A stretch of DNA of 64,000 nucleotides, taken from the NCBI RefSeq assembly GCF_033807575.1, contig NC_084706.1, positions 25,014,204-25,078,203 on the forward strand, written 5' to 3'. A program made the position numbers and the translations under genes. How positions within the stretch are numbered: position 1 is the first letter of the stretch; the number at the start of each line of letters is the position of its first letter. Below the pieces are notes generated by a model that saw nothing but the letters and a program-made list of their open reading frames with translations, did no database searches and was not told the DNA's origin. Shown here piece after piece: positions 45,090 to 56,712 of this stretch. The DNA is from Cydia pomonella. Taxonomy: Eukaryota; Arthropoda; Insecta; Lepidoptera; Tortricidae.

Positions 45090-45690
45090 ACCCTCAGTAT
45101 CATTATGGCAGGACATTGCACGTTGAAGCAGTGTTGTCACACACAATTTTGACGAAGTGGTAAAACAGGGTGGTAGAAAAATAGGTAGAAATGGGTGGAG
45201 TTTAAAATGACCAACAGGTATATCTACCACTCAATAGCAAGTACATTTTTATGATTAAAAATGTGTATAAAATGTTTCAAATTATTTATTCGTTTTTAAT
45301 ATTGTGATGTTAGTACATGTGTTTATTAAAGAAATTGAAACAAAAGTTAGGATTTCCATTGTTTGTAGCTAATGAAAATTGCTAGTATAATCTGTTTCTC
45401 TGGCAAGTTTTCATTAAATCGGTAGAAATCAAGTAATGTTCCGTCACATGTATTGAGAATAGCAATTGCAAATTAAAAAAAAATAGGTAGATTTCAGGCC
45501 AAGGGAGGTAGATAGGTAGAACGCAGGCAAAATAGGTAGATCTACTAAAAAGTTGGTAGATGTGACAACACTGCGTTGAAGGCCGAGCATTGCCAGCTCA
45601 TTCCCGGGAAATCCCGTGACGTGTCGAACTTGTTTGTATAGTTCAGTACTGACAACAATTAATTTAATCAATTGATTGTTCCCTACAGAT
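45090..45690. repeat. same repeat family, split by a hAT-like MITE
   Basis: ATTATGGCAGGACATTGCACG before 45128 continues as GTTGAAGGCCGAGCATTGCC after 45574 and then CCCGGGAAATCCCGTGACG. Confidence 0.65.
45129..45573. mobile_element. hAT-like MITE with 8-bp target duplication
   Basis: Termini CAGTGTTGTCACA and TGTGACAACACTG; flanks CGTTGAAG at 45121-45128 and 45574-45581 are an exact 8-bp duplication. CAGTG ends and an 8-bp duplication are hAT hallmarks. The interior is AT-rich with repeated GGTAGA words and no transposase. Confidence 0.88.
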
Positions 45691-45948
45691 ACTTGTATTG
45701 TTTTTGCTGCAGTCATGTGTATATATTTGGTATAAATAATTGTCATACCAACTGTAAAATTATATATACAGCTATTTGCGAAAGATAGGGTATACATAAG
45801 ATATTGCAGTTACACAGATCGGGGTAGCCCCAAACTACGCAAAGTTTGTACTATGGGTACTAGTCGACGATATACATACGTATATAGATAAATACATACT
45901 TATATACATAGAAAACACCCATGCCTCAGGAACAAACATCTGTGTTAA

Positions 45949-46456
45949 CAGAGAGAAATAAGAAGTAAAAAGTCTAATGATCAACGATTTTCCGCTAATA
46001 TTATAACCATAAAATATCATTTGATATTTACCACTAGCTTTTCGGTGAAGGAAAACATCGTGAGGAAACCTGCATACATCTGAGAAGAAATTCAAAGGTG
46101 TATGTGAAGTCCCGCATTGGGCTAGCGTGGGGACTATAGCCCGAGCCCTCTCGCACATGAGAGGAGGCCTGTGCCCAGCAGTGGGACGTATATAGGCTGA
46201 ATTATTATTATTATTATTTATTATTATAACCAGAGTAACCGGAACTCTATTTTCAACTCCTACGCTTACCCTGGTTATAATATTAGCTGAAAATCGTTGA
46301 GCATTAGACTTTTTGTTTACCGCGGTATCTATTGTCGAGTAGCAGTACTGAGAGTTCCGCTACGCGATGCTAGATGTCGATTGCGAATATAATAATCATT
46401 TTGGTACCAAAACTGATATATGGAGTGAGCACTCTATTACTTCTTATTTCTCTATG
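45949..46456. mobile_element. MITE nested in the SINE, 7-bp duplication
   Basis: Termini CAGAGAGAAATAAGAAGTA and the mirror of CATAGAGAAATAAGAAGTA; flanked by GTGTTAA (45942-45948 and 46457-46463). The inner arms AAGTCTAATGATCAACGATT and AATCGTTGAGCATTAGACTT also pair. Confidence 0.85.
46011..46215 (+). mobile_element. 5'-truncated SINE family B nested in the MITE
   Basis: Lacks the tRNA head, starts at AAATATCATTTGATATTTAC and ends in (ATT)n. ATTATAACC on both sides is its duplication. Confidence 0.8.
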
Positions 46457-46544
46457 GTGTTAATCACACAAATAAATGCCTTTACCGGGATTCGAACCCG
46501 GCAACATCGGTTTCATAGGGAAGGTCGGTCTTATTGCTTTGATA

Positions 46545-46745
46545 TATGTGGTATCTTATTTCCTTCGGCCCTGACTGTCTGGAGGTAATCGCGCCACGTC
46601 CTCTCTCCATATCAGTAATGGCAGGTCATTGAACTTCGAGTGCCAAGCACCATTCTCCAGGCCGCCCCCTGGAAATCCCGTGACGTTTCGTACTTGTAAT
46701 TATAGTTCAGTGCAATTTGCTAGGATTTTACTAGAGGCCAGTTGC
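46545..46745. repeat. dispersed repeat with GGAAATCCCGTGACG
   Basis: Third member of the family at 44615 and 45090 (TATCTTATTTCCTTCGGCCC, GAGTGCCAAGCAC). Confidence 0.55.
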
Positions 46746-47224
46746 GCGTTCCGCCGTTTATACAGTACAGTTTAACCCTCTATAAACGGTTAGTTAGTTG
46801 GCTAACCCTAGTGTTTGATAAAAAAAAGCTTAATAAAGCCTTTTGAGAGAATATCTATCTACAGTGGATCTCAAATAAATGTACATAGACATTCAATTTT
46901 AATTTAGAGCAATTAGGACGGTTCTCAATTCAACTAAATTAAGATCGATTTCAACGGATTACTTCGTCATCAATTTCAAAAATACTTATAATTTTTATTA
47001 GCGCCAATATATTTCAAAGTTTAAGTAATATTTTGGTTAGTAATCGATACTATTCAAATCGCTCAAGAGTATTTTATAAGTTACATAGAATTGTTCGCTT
47101 GCACGGGACTCACGATTAGCACTCGCAGTGGGAGCTAACTTTTTTATGTAGGTATATAATAGGCAGCAAACGAGGACTTATGCGTTGACAACCTTTGATA
47201 ACCCTAGTTAGTTAGTTAGTGCTT

Positions 47225-47390
47225 CTGGGCATTTTCCGCAAATCGACAACCATTGTGTCTATTTTGCGTGAAACGAGGTAGCGCTACTCTAACCACCCCA
47301 GCTCCTCCACGAAGCCTAGCAAAGTCTTCAGGTTGCTAATTGCCTCTCCTAGTGTGCACGGATTCCCTAGGTATTTGAGAACCCTATAAC
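47225..47390 (-). mobile_element. decayed 3' end of the I/Loa-type LINE
   Basis: Reads LGNPCTLGEAISNLKTLLGF, then VEELGW, parallel to LGSPRDLPEVLLNIKGLIGF in the 21072-22541 copy. Shares the downstream ATTTTGCGTGA and CGCAA.TCGACAA words. Confidence 0.7.
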
Positions 47391-47473
47391 TGCTTCTTAA
47401 AAACTCCATATCATATCATAGCGTAAGGGAAACACCTCAAAAGGTAGCTCATTCTACAACTTGCACTTAATAA

Positions 47474-47845
47474 AGGTGCGACCAGACCGCAGCTTAAAAA
47501 ACGGTCACGATACGGAATCGCAGTGACGCGTCGTATGCATACCGTTTTTGACGCATGCTCCCCACACCGCTGCTTAAAATACGCTGACGCACCGGTAATT
47601 GATCTGCGTTTAAATCGCAAAAAATATTACACGGAGATCTTATGGCAGACACCACACCAGTGACGTAAAAGACGCAAAGATTTGCGAACAAAAAAGATTC
47701 GCGTGAAGCACGTCACTTCGATTCCGTACCGTCACCGTTTTTTAAGCAGCGGTGTGGGGGGCATGCGTCAAAAACGGTACGCATACGACGCGTCACTGCG
47801 ATTCCGTATCGTGACCGTTTTTTAAGCTGGGGTCTGGTCGCACCT
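47474..47845. mobile_element. Harbinger-like MITE, complete, TAA duplication
   Basis: Termini AGGTGCGACCAGACC and GGTCTGGTCGCACCT; TAA at 47471-47473 and 47846-47848. Arms of ~100 bp (CGGTCACGATACGGAATCGC). A 3-bp TWA duplication is typical of PIF/Harbinger. 372 bp, no ORF. Confidence 0.88.
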
Positions 47846-47989
47846 TAACTCTCTTGTTGCACAAATAACTAGGTATATTGGCGTCAACCAATAGTTAAAA
47901 GTCTATAATCAACCTTTCAATTAGTTATCTCTATAAGGCACAAAAACATGTCAGAAACAACTTAAAATGACAATTAATCTAAATACAGA

Positions 47990-48245
47990 CAAAAAAAGGT
48001 CTGCGGCGAGGTCCCGAAGATGTCGGCTGCGTTACCCCGCTGAACTTCCAGACTGATGCGTTGAGCGAGGTAACTGCCAGCTCTCCAGTCCCTAGTTGCG
48101 TCCCTGAGTCTCTTTGATAGGTCTCAGAGCGCTAGGACCCCACGGACCCAGGGTTTCAACGCCAAACGGAACAAAACTATTCGGCACCGAGACCTTAATA
48201 TTCGATATTACCTTGTTAACTTTTGACACGAAGAGTCTGTATTTT
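47990..48245 (-). mobile_element. LINE RT C-terminal fragment (VPFGVETLGPWG)
   Basis: The minus strand reads SVPNSFVPFGVETLGPWGPS, a conserved RT C-terminal block, then a frameshifted remainder. Confidence 0.7.
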
Positions 48246-48454
48246 TGAAATAAATAATATTTTTAATTTTATATTTGCTAATAAGTATTGTTTATAAGAT
48301 AGTTAATCACAGATTCTCTCCTTGGAATTGTAAATAATAATATTGCAGTGCCCAACAGGGTTCAAAAAGACCTAGCTTATAAGTTTGCCAGCTGTACAAC
48401 TACTTTGTGAATTTGCAATAAAATATTGAGTATTAAAATAAATAAATAAATATT

Positions 48455-48690
48455 ATAGGACATAATTACACAAATTGACTAAGTCCCACAGTAAGCTCAA
48501 TAAGGCTTGTGTTGAGGGTACTTAGACAACGATATATATAATATATAAATATTTATAAATACTTAAATACATAGAAAACACCCATGAGTCCATGCTCATC
48601 ACACGAGTAAATGCCCTTACCAGGATTTGAACCCGGGGCCATCGGCTTCATAGGCAGGGTCACTACCCACTAGGCCAGACCGGTCGTCAA
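48455..48690 (-). mobile_element. SINE family A, reverse copy
   Basis: AATTACACAAATTGACTAAG through CCAGGATTTGAACCCGG to CACTAGGCCAGACCGGTCG. Part of the ATATTTGTTCC segment is deleted. Confidence 0.85.
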
Positions 48691-48984
48691 TATTGAGTAT
48701 TGAAAAGATCCGTGACCAACAAATCTGAACAGTTTTTGCGTAACCTTGACAGAAAGCCGTTCCCGTAATAACTTTCTAATTGCCTATTTACTTTTGTTTC
48801 ACTCATTGTTACTACTTTCCGCTCAATCGGAACTGATTGATGGAACCAACATGGACAATACAGGTAGATAATTGTATGGGAAACACTTTCAAGACACGGC
48901 AGTAAAAACTGGAGGTAAATTCTGATTGTGATAGAGTGTTTAAAAAAAAACTAAAAACCTGATTCTTACAAATCTGGACTTTTG

Positions 48985-49420
48985 GGCTCTACTCTATATC
49001 TTATACCTTTAAACGAGCAATTCTTGTATATATATTTCCGGGATCTCGGAAACGGCTCTAACGATTTTGCTGAAATTTGGTATATTGGGGTATTTGGGGG
49101 TAAACAATCGATCTAGATTAGTCTTATGTTTGGGAAAACGCGTGTTTTCGAGTTTTCATGCGTTTTTCTTTCGACGCAGAATATGGTCGCTAATTTCGTG
49201 TTGCCGGCCACTGTCCGTCTGGTCTAGCGGGTTAAGACGCGGACTGCTAAACGAGTGTTACGGGTTCGAATCTCGCCCGGTGACTTACTTTTTTTTTATA
49301 TGTTCTTTAATTTTTATTGTTTTAGACAAGTTTAATTTAGTAAAAAGATTATCACCTATACACCACCATATTACAATAAATAGTTATAACCGAGCTAAGC
49401 TCGGTCGCCCAGGTACTCTA
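48985..49420 (+). mobile_element. family D repeat with tRNA-like segment, plus-strand copy
   Basis: CTTATACCTTTAAACGAGCA ... GTCTGGTCTAGCGGGTTAAG ... ACGGGTTCGAATCTCGCCC ... CCGAGCTAAGCTCGGTCGCC. Frame 49067-49441 is an artefact of the repeat. Confidence 0.75.
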
Positions 49421-49607
49421 CCATTAAAAGAGGTGGCCTAAAATATCTCTTCCATTACGTCACGTTTTTGTGTGAAATTTTTGTCACTTGTATATGTGCG
49501 TGACGTAGTGGAAACTAAAATTTCCATAAAAAATTGGGATTTTTTTTGTATCAGGATTGAATATGCTAATGATTCGAAAATGAATGCTGAATGATTGAAA
49601 AAACCGC

Positions 49608-49685
49608 ATTTCACTAATTTGCAAGGCCGAAGTGACTCCATAAGTGTTCCGTGAGCAAAATTTTGGACGGAACACTAAAAACCAA
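49608..49685. repeat. GTGTTCCGT/ACGGAACAC hairpin repeat
   Basis: Second copy of the 2466-2536 motif (AAGTGTTCCGTGAGC, GGACGGAACACTAAAA). Confidence 0.55.
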
Positions 49686-49847
49686 CCCAAAAAGATCAGG
49701 ATCTGTAGGAATAAGTTGTAATTTAGGCTTAACAAGGTTATAATGTTGATATGTAGAGCTATGGTCGGTTTTATATCATTTGTCACCATGCCTGTCACGT
49801 TCTAACAAGTATGTATGTAGTATGTATGTATGTAGTTTTTGACGACC

Positions 49848-50115
49848 GGTTTGGCCTAGTGGGTAGTGACCCTGCCTACGAAGCTGATGGCCCCGGGTTC
49901 AAATCCTGGTAAGGGCATTTATTTGTGTGATGAGCATGGATATTTGTTCCTGAGTCATGGGTGTTTTCTATGTATTTTAAGTATTTATAAATATTTATAT
50001 ATTATATATATCGTTGTCTATGTACCCTCAACACAAGCCTTATTGAGCTTACTGTGGGGCTTAGTCAATTTGTGTAATAATGTCCTATAATATTTATTAT
50101 TATTATTTATTTATT
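49848..50115 (+). mobile_element. SINE family A, best-preserved copy
   Basis: GACCGGTTTGGCCTAGTGGG (box A region), CCCCGGGTTCAAATCCTGG (box B), AACACAAGCCTTATTGAGC and an (ATT)/(TTTA) tail. Confidence 0.88.
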
Positions 50116-50734
50116 TATTTATGTAAGTGCAAAAGTGACGCTTGATTTAACAAGAATTGATTGAATATTAGGTATATGACGTACCTAATTAAAGAAATGT
50201 CACTTTTAACACTGACAGATCACATAGTTAAGAATAATAATGCAAATCAAATTCATAACCTGTTATAAAGATCTGAATACGCCTCAAGGTAAATAGTATA
50301 CATATCAATGCGAATTTCCTGACATACTGACTCATAGAGTTTTTGTGCTGTTCTAGTTTCTATATTTGCAATGTTGTAAATAATTCGGTAAAATAGTATA
50401 ATAGGTACGATTTGAGTACGAGTCTACTTTTATTTGAAGAAATCATGCAAGAGACGGAGAGCTAGCTCCGAAAAATGGTAATGAGAGCGACGAAACTTGA
50501 CAGTTATGACAGTTTACTGTGCTATAGGTAGGTACCTACTATTTTTATTACTAGACCACAAAAGTTTTACTGGCCGGTTAAAACCTCCACCGATTAACCG
50601 CTTCCAGATGTATCCAGTTATAAGGACGAGGCCAATACAAACTTACATTATGATGTCTCGGGTGACCAGGGCTGGCTACTATTTCGCACAGCGCATAAGT
50701 ATCGCCATACAACGGGGAAATACGGCCAGAGGGA

Positions 50735-51282
50735 AGTCAAATTGTGGCAACCCTAATAATTGCTCGGAGCAATTCTGAACCGTACGGAGCCGAGGATGAC
50801 CGAAAGGAACATGGGTAGTATAGTAATCCAACTCTCAAGTTGCGTTGAACTAATTATAATGTAAGATGTAGGCACCATTTTTCGCGCCTAGCTCTTAGTC
50901 CATAAGTAATTAAAGGGGCATTGAATAATTCCAATTATTGCATTAGAATGTGTGAATTGGCCTTTTATGCCACGTGAATCCATTTTATTCGTGTTTTTGT
51001 AATTATTTTCTTGTTAGTGAGTATTTTCACATTGGACTTTTTGTGGAAATAGAGCAACTGCGCAATGATATATTTAAGGCATTGTATAATTAGTTATTAT
51101 TTTTTCCTCGAAGCTAATTAATATACGTTTAAATCCATCCATTATAATCCAACGAAGCGGAGAAGACAACCAATGCTATTGGTAGTACTGACAGTGGGGC
51201 GACACTCCTTTCGGCTTTTCCCGGCTCCGTCCCGCTCAGCATTGTTCCGAGCAATTATTAGGGTTGGCACAACTTGACGTTC
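50735..51282. mobile_element. inverted-repeat element with GGCAACCCTAATAATTGCTC arms
   Basis: GTCAAATTGTGGCAACCCTA at the left mirrors TAGGGTTGGCACAACTTGAC at the right, ~80-bp arms. The left end is joined to a LINE scrap (YFAQRISIAIQRGN at 50680-50730). Confidence 0.75.
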
Positions 51283-51879
51283 CTATACATGCACGACCAC
51301 AGATAAGATAATGACTTGAATTTTAAAAACCCTAAATGGCTGAAAGGGATAGTGCCATACATTAGACAGGGACAGCATATTTCGTCCCTGAATCCCTGTC
51401 AGACTTCGGTTTTGTAGGAAGTATCATTTCTGTACGATAGTACTATTATTAATTAATTATTATTATTATTCTCTGATTCAGTGCAACGGCAGCCTAATGA
51501 CTCGGTATGTAATTAGTATGCATTTGGATAAGATCTTAGACCAGCACTAAATTAATGACAACAGTATCTGTAAAGACCGATATACACCAGATACCACCAG
51601 TAGATACAACTACATATAACGTATGCCACAAACAAGGGTCCGGCTGCCTGCGTAGATACACGCGTGTTTTGGTCTTAACGAATGAATGATGGATTATTTG
51701 TAAATTAGGTTTAATTTTGATTTTTATTATTCAATTTTGTTCAAATCCGTGCGACCGTTTCTGCGTAAAAAAGTAACGTCTCAATGCCCATAATGACCAT
51801 ACGTTCATCCTATGAAACTTTTATATTCATTTTAGATACTAGGTTAATTTACTTTATATATGTATAATTTCATCCTTAC

Positions 51880-52074
51880 CCGAAAGCAGTCATCCGAAAC
51901 GCTATACACCCCCACATCCACCTCCGAATCAGCTATCATATACGCCTGATCCATCTTCAGAGCGGTCATGTTCAGACCCTGATATTCCACCACCCCAGGA
52001 TCCTCGAGCCAGGAGCGGATGGCCTCCCGGTACCATTGCCAAGTATTATTTGACACCATCACTGTCTCATTCAT
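51880..52074 (-). CDS. Hgsnat: HGSNAT exon a: N-terminal luminal part (5' end uncertain)
   Basis: Ends at a clear donor (CGG|GTAAGG, 51880/51879) in phase 0. From the ATG at 52074 it encodes 65 residues, including YQGLNMTALKMDQAYMIADS and VDVGVYSVSDDCFR. KMDQA followed by a loop and VYxxxxxC is the start of the mature luminal domain in human HGSNAT. NNT and NMT are possible glycosylation sites. No signal peptide is encoded and a stop lies in frame at 52101. So either translation begins at 52074, or (more likely for a lysosomal protein) a separate signal-peptide exon lies upstream and the true acceptor is within 51980-52074. No good candidate for that exon was found between 52.1 and 58.4 kb. 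It is the first visible exon of a gene spanning more than 51 kb to the left edge. Confidence 0.8.
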
Positions 52075-52099
52075 ATTCAAATTATAAACCAGTATTTGT

Positions 52100-54830
52100 T
52101 ACACTTTAAAATATGGCCAGTATTCTTCAAAACTTTCGGGATTTTTTTTAAACACTGGCCTAAAAACTTGAACGACTTTTTGTTAACGGCCAGTATTTTT
52201 AAGGAAACGACACACTGGCTAGTAAAAAAGCACGGATGTTGCCGTTGGCGGCAATGATCAAGCCAGTGCGCGCGCACTGACGTCTGAACGCGCGGTGGTA
52301 TGGATTCATACTGCCGGCAGGCGCGCCAAATTGTTCTTGCAACAAAGTATTCGGTTAGGACAATGAAAGAAAGTCCGCCTTATAGAGTAGTTGTTCTAAA
52401 AACTCATACGACAATGATTATGGCGCTTAGCGATTAATAGTGTCGTGTTAAAAAGCGTCATTTAAAGCCGTGCAGAATCTAAAATGAACTAGGTTATTGG
52501 GTGAAAGCGATGGACTATAATTTAACATACGTCTTTCCCATCACGGAACAATGGTATTCCGGACATTTGGGAGGCGTGCGTGGAGCCGAAACCAACACGT
52601 AGAGTAAGTAAGTATGTAAGTGTGTATATAAGTGGTATGTAAAATATAAGGGATAAACCGAGCGGATACTGCTCCTACCCATATCATGGAACGCTCGCAG
52701 ATGCAGCATCCGCCAGGGTGTAAGGACTGTTGGGAGTTGATGGAATCCAAAAATGAACTAAGCCAGTATTGGAAAGCGTTTAACTAAATACTGGGTTATG
52801 AGATCGCCCCCACAAAAAGCGACATCTAGGACGGTTCAAGGGCAACACCGGTGTAAGGGCTGAGGGTAGAGAGGTGTGACTGGACTATTAGCCAACCCGC
52901 CACTTATGTTTCCACATTACCCTCGAGAACGCAGCTCTCGCGACTCCACTCCGGACGCCCGGTCAAGGCAAGCCAGAGGCAGATAATCAAAATCGCTGCA
53001 GAGTCGGCTTGGTCTGACTCTGACTCTAAGACATTTTTTTTTCCTTATAACTAACTAACTTTCCGCAATAAGACCGTAATCAAGTACTCATTAGGGTTTC
53101 GACGCCCAATCGGCAAACATCGATGGCATTTTCATTAAATTAAAAAAATAATCAAGTCAAGCCAATAAAAATACTACCTTAGGTTATTGCACATAACATA
53201 AGTTTCATTTTACAAGCGTTCAACGCTAATACGCTACGTACGCTAAATACGCTATACGAGTTAGTGTAACCGGTATTTCCACTCCTGCATAGTGTTGCCA
53301 TATACCTAATTTTTTCGCGGTTTATCGCTTTTTTGTTATGTTTGCATTGCCGCTATTTAGGATATAATTTCCAGAAACTGAGGTCACTAAATTAAAGCAA
53401 ATTTTGGACAAATTTTCTTGATATTTCAACTAAGACAGAAGCCGTAGAATGACAATGTTTTAAATTTCTATCGATTTCTTTTTTGTCGATGGTTGACTGG
53501 TATAGAATGCCATTAGACATTAAGTCCGCCATTTGTAAATTATTTTTGTATTTTCTGCAACAAAGTTTACATTAATATTGTGGATTAGGTAATCCACATA
53601 TTGGGTTTTATAACTTCCGTAATTAACAACATTGTAGTTTCGCCATGTCTATCTCTCTATCTTTCTGTTTGTCTGTCCGTGTGCCCTCAACTCGCATTTT
53701 AGATTTTGGTATTTTTATATTATTACCTATCAGAATCACGAGATCTTTTGATCCTAATAAGAGAAGAAAAGTGTCCCCAAAATTTCATACATTTTTTCAT
53801 AGCAGTTGTATTGAAAACCGGCCAAGAGCATGTCAGGCTATGCTCAGTGTAGGGTTCCGTAGTAACCCGTCCGTTAAAATATTTGTTCGTCTAGCTACTG
53901 GAGAGAAACTGTATAACTTATGCAAAAATATATTAAAAGGTACTCATTAATACTTAAATATATTTATTAGGTACATAATATCGCGAGCGGGACGGGCGCG
54001 AGCCGTCGTGTTTCGTGTGTCGCGGTTGGTGGGAGAATGTCGCACATTGTCATTGTTTTTGTTCCGAGCGTCCAGGGCCTAGGATGATGCGTAGGTGCTA
54101 TCACCACCAATATTTGACGTTTTGCAAAAACTCATAAACGGCTTAACCGATCAAGTTCGCTATAGTTTTCCTCAGTCAGTTTTTAATCAAAAATCAGTGT
54201 TTAAGCTTTACTTTTACGATGTTTTCCATATTTTTTGGACCCATTGGACTAATTGTGAACAATGGGTCCAAAGGTCACACACACACACATTTTTTTTCTT
54301 TCAGATCAATTATTTCCTAAAATATTATATGGCTACTGAAGATCCACGCTATAGGGTTAAAGCGAAAAAAAAATGTCCCCACTTTTCGTGTAAGCCACCC
54401 TAAAAATCTTTTAATATGTAGTTCTTATTTTACGACTTTGTTGGCGTAACTGATTTATATATCCATGCAAAATTTCAGCTTTCTAGCAGTAAATGATCAC
54501 GAGGCAAAGCCGCGAACATACAGAGAGACGGACATGGCGAAACTATAAGGAATCCTACTACGCTACCCAACCCAAAAATACGAATAAAATAATAATAGGG
54601 CTACGGAACCCAAAAATGGTCAAGCCTTATGGAAAATGTGTGATATACTCAAGACACGAACAGTGTCACCACTAATCCACACTGCCACACCCTGCAATTT
54701 TCGCGTTTTCTATTTTGCTTCGTCTGGCAACATCGCTCTCGCAGAAAACTTGCCAGGCTTGCCCACCTATTTTAATTATGTAATATTTATATAATAGATA
54801 TATTATGTATACAAAGGTATAACTATTAAT
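52100..54830. other. region upstream of HGSNAT, no gene recognised
   Basis: Contains the repeat word GGCCAGTATT near 52110-52200, the 52811-52851 motif, a GC-rich patch at 53985-54070 (GCGAGCGGGACGGGCGCGAG) that could be a promoter or repeat, and scattered GGGTTCCGTA scraps (53852, 54600). ORFs here look random. Confidence 0.4.
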
Positions 54831-54837
54831 AACTAGC

Positions 54838-54915
54838 TTAAAACTAAAAAAGGCCCTTGAGGCATTTGAACCAAGGATGCTGGCGGCATTTCCTCGTATT
54901 TCAATAATGATGCAG
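54838..54915 (-). mobile_element. LINE tail scrap (RGNAASILG)
   Basis: The minus strand reads IRGNAASILGSNASRAFF, the same motif as 43955-44030. 54920-55680 is AT-rich with no feature. Confidence 0.65.
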
Positions 54916-55686
54916 TAGTGCATTGGATTATGCGTTTCACATGTTAGCCTTCGAATGCAAATACTTTTAAATGAACTTCCTTTAATAAAATTACACTTAA
55001 TTATAAATTACAGACATTTTAATTGGTCTTAAGTGCATTATAACTAAATCAATATTTATAGCTTTAACTTTACCAACTCATATATCTGTAAATGTGTACA
55101 AAATTATACCTTATTTTAATACAGATAAGGATGTTTTTTGCTTACGAGTAGTATCATAATATCTGTTATGTAATACATGCATTTAAGAATGGCCATGAAT
55201 ATACTACTTTTCTATAGGTACACTGACAAAGTAAATAAAATATATATTCATTTTTTTAATACGGAATCTTCGTTAATTCCATTATAGTTCAAAATCCAAT
55301 TTGATTTTGTCCTTTTAAAAGAACAATGGGACTTAGAAGGCTGGTAAGTAGATACGAGTATGTATCTATTGTATGTCGCCTAATTCTTATAAGTAAACTA
55401 AACGTTTTTATTTCATTTATAATTTACTTAAATAAATTGAAAAAAAATTAGGCAATTGGCACTTATTAAGTGTTTTTAAACCAAAGATTATGTTAATCGC
55501 CTATCCTGCACGAGATCGGATGAATCTCACCTGTGATTATCATCACGCGAAGTCTAGCCAAGGCGCGTATGTGCAAAATGCTTCCATGTTCAATTATGTA
55601 TAAGTATCCATGCAAAAGATTGGAAGCATTTTAAATGTGGTGCTGTGCTATGTGTTTTCCTAGTCACTACACAGGGAGTTTATTTA

Positions 55687-55916
55687 GTCACCTGCAATAA
55701 TTTATAGGTTGAATATATAGGTCATACTGAGCAAGTTTTACTATGGGACCAACCCCGAAATCACCTTTTTTTTTCTACTCTCCCATAGGAAATGTCAAGG
55801 TCAGATAGCCAAACTGTATGAAACAGACAATTTTTTTCGCGATTTCGGAGTTGGTCCCATAGTGAACATTGCTCAGTATGGCCTGTATATTCACCCCGTA
55901 AATTATTGCAGGTGAC
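55687..55916. mobile_element. mariner-type MITE with TA duplication, full copy
   Basis: GTCACCTGCAATAATTTA and TAAATTATTGCAGGTGAC ends (the right with CCCCG before), TA on each side. The second pair TACTATGGGACCAACCCCGA/TTCGGAGTTGGTCCCATAG forms the inner stem. It also shares GGTCATACTG words with the 18.5-23.3-kb arms. Confidence 0.8.
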
Positions 55917-56094
55917 TATGCCATTACTGATATATGATATGGCTCAATTAACTCTCGAACCAATGGATTTTCAGAAGCCGTTTTTTCGAATTGTTAAGTT
56001 CCTCTCCGCTCTATTTTACGCTTTTTTTTTTTCGTAATAATCATTAGATTTTTTTTATAGTCCGATATAGTGTCCCACTGCTCCAAGGCCTAAC

Positions 56095-56275
56095 CTTTTT
56101 TTTTTTTTTTTTAATTTTTTTACTACGTCGGTGGCAAACAAGCATACGGCCCGCCTGATGGTAAGCAGTCTCTGTAGCCTATGTACGCCTGCAACTCCGG
56201 AGGAGTTTCATGCGCGTTGCCGACCCTAAACCCACCCCCCCCTCGTTGAGCTCTCCCATTGATCTCCACAGCTAT
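56095..56275 (-). mobile_element. family C retroposed repeat, truncated
   Basis: T-run, ACTACGTCGGTGGCAAACA, ACGGCCCGCCTGATGGTAAG, CGCGTTGCCGACCCTAA. Confidence 0.8.
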
Positions 56276-56554
56276 TGTATAAAATACTATTTATTGTGTA
56301 CTTAAATAAGTTTGTTTAAAAAATGTCAGGTCTATCGTGACAAATTGTTAATAATTATGTTTCATTATAGTAAAATTTTATATTTCTTCAGATTTTTTGC
56401 TTATGTTATTTGTGTTCAATCACTAATTTTATAAAGTAACTAGTTACAATCGAGTTCACAACCATCTTTACAAGTCAACGTTCCAAAAATATATTTACAC
56501 GACTCTCAGTCATTGACAATAAGGTTGTGTATGTAAGTATATTTTATGAACTTT

Positions 56555-56712
56555 GGCTTACTTACTTACTCCTCTGGCGCAGCGAACCAAAGTGTGTCTT
56601 AGCCTCCAACACGACTGCTCGCCACTGATCCCGGTCCTGTGCAGTTTCTCGCCAGTCTTCAACCTGAAGCTCGCGCAGATCCGTGTCCACCACATCCGCC
56701 CATCGATACCTA
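56555..56712 (-). mobile_element. LINE 3' end fragment
   Basis: The minus strand reads PRYRWADVVDTDLRELQVED then WRETAQDRDQWRAVVLEAK, the same family as 126-366. 56720-57320 holds a GGGCCGGATCTAGG repeat start and otherwise nothing recognised. Confidence 0.75.

Larger units (their letters stand above)
45870..46535 (-). mobile_element. SINE family A, outer member of a triple nest
   Basis: 45880-45948 (ATACATAGAAAACACCCATG) and 46464-46530 (AATAAATGCCTTTACCGG, TTCGAACCCGG) are consecutive parts of a reverse SINE interrupted by the next element. Confidence 0.8.

Noticed and set aside
45444..45797. 117-codon minus frame across the hAT-like MITE end
   Set aside because: Crosses the element border and the flanking repeat; not conserved in the sister repeats at 44615 and 46545.
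54095..54403. 102-codon frame MLSPPIFDVLQ...
   Set aside because: No domain, no splice context, contains a CA-repeat and repeat scraps; AT-rich chance ORF.
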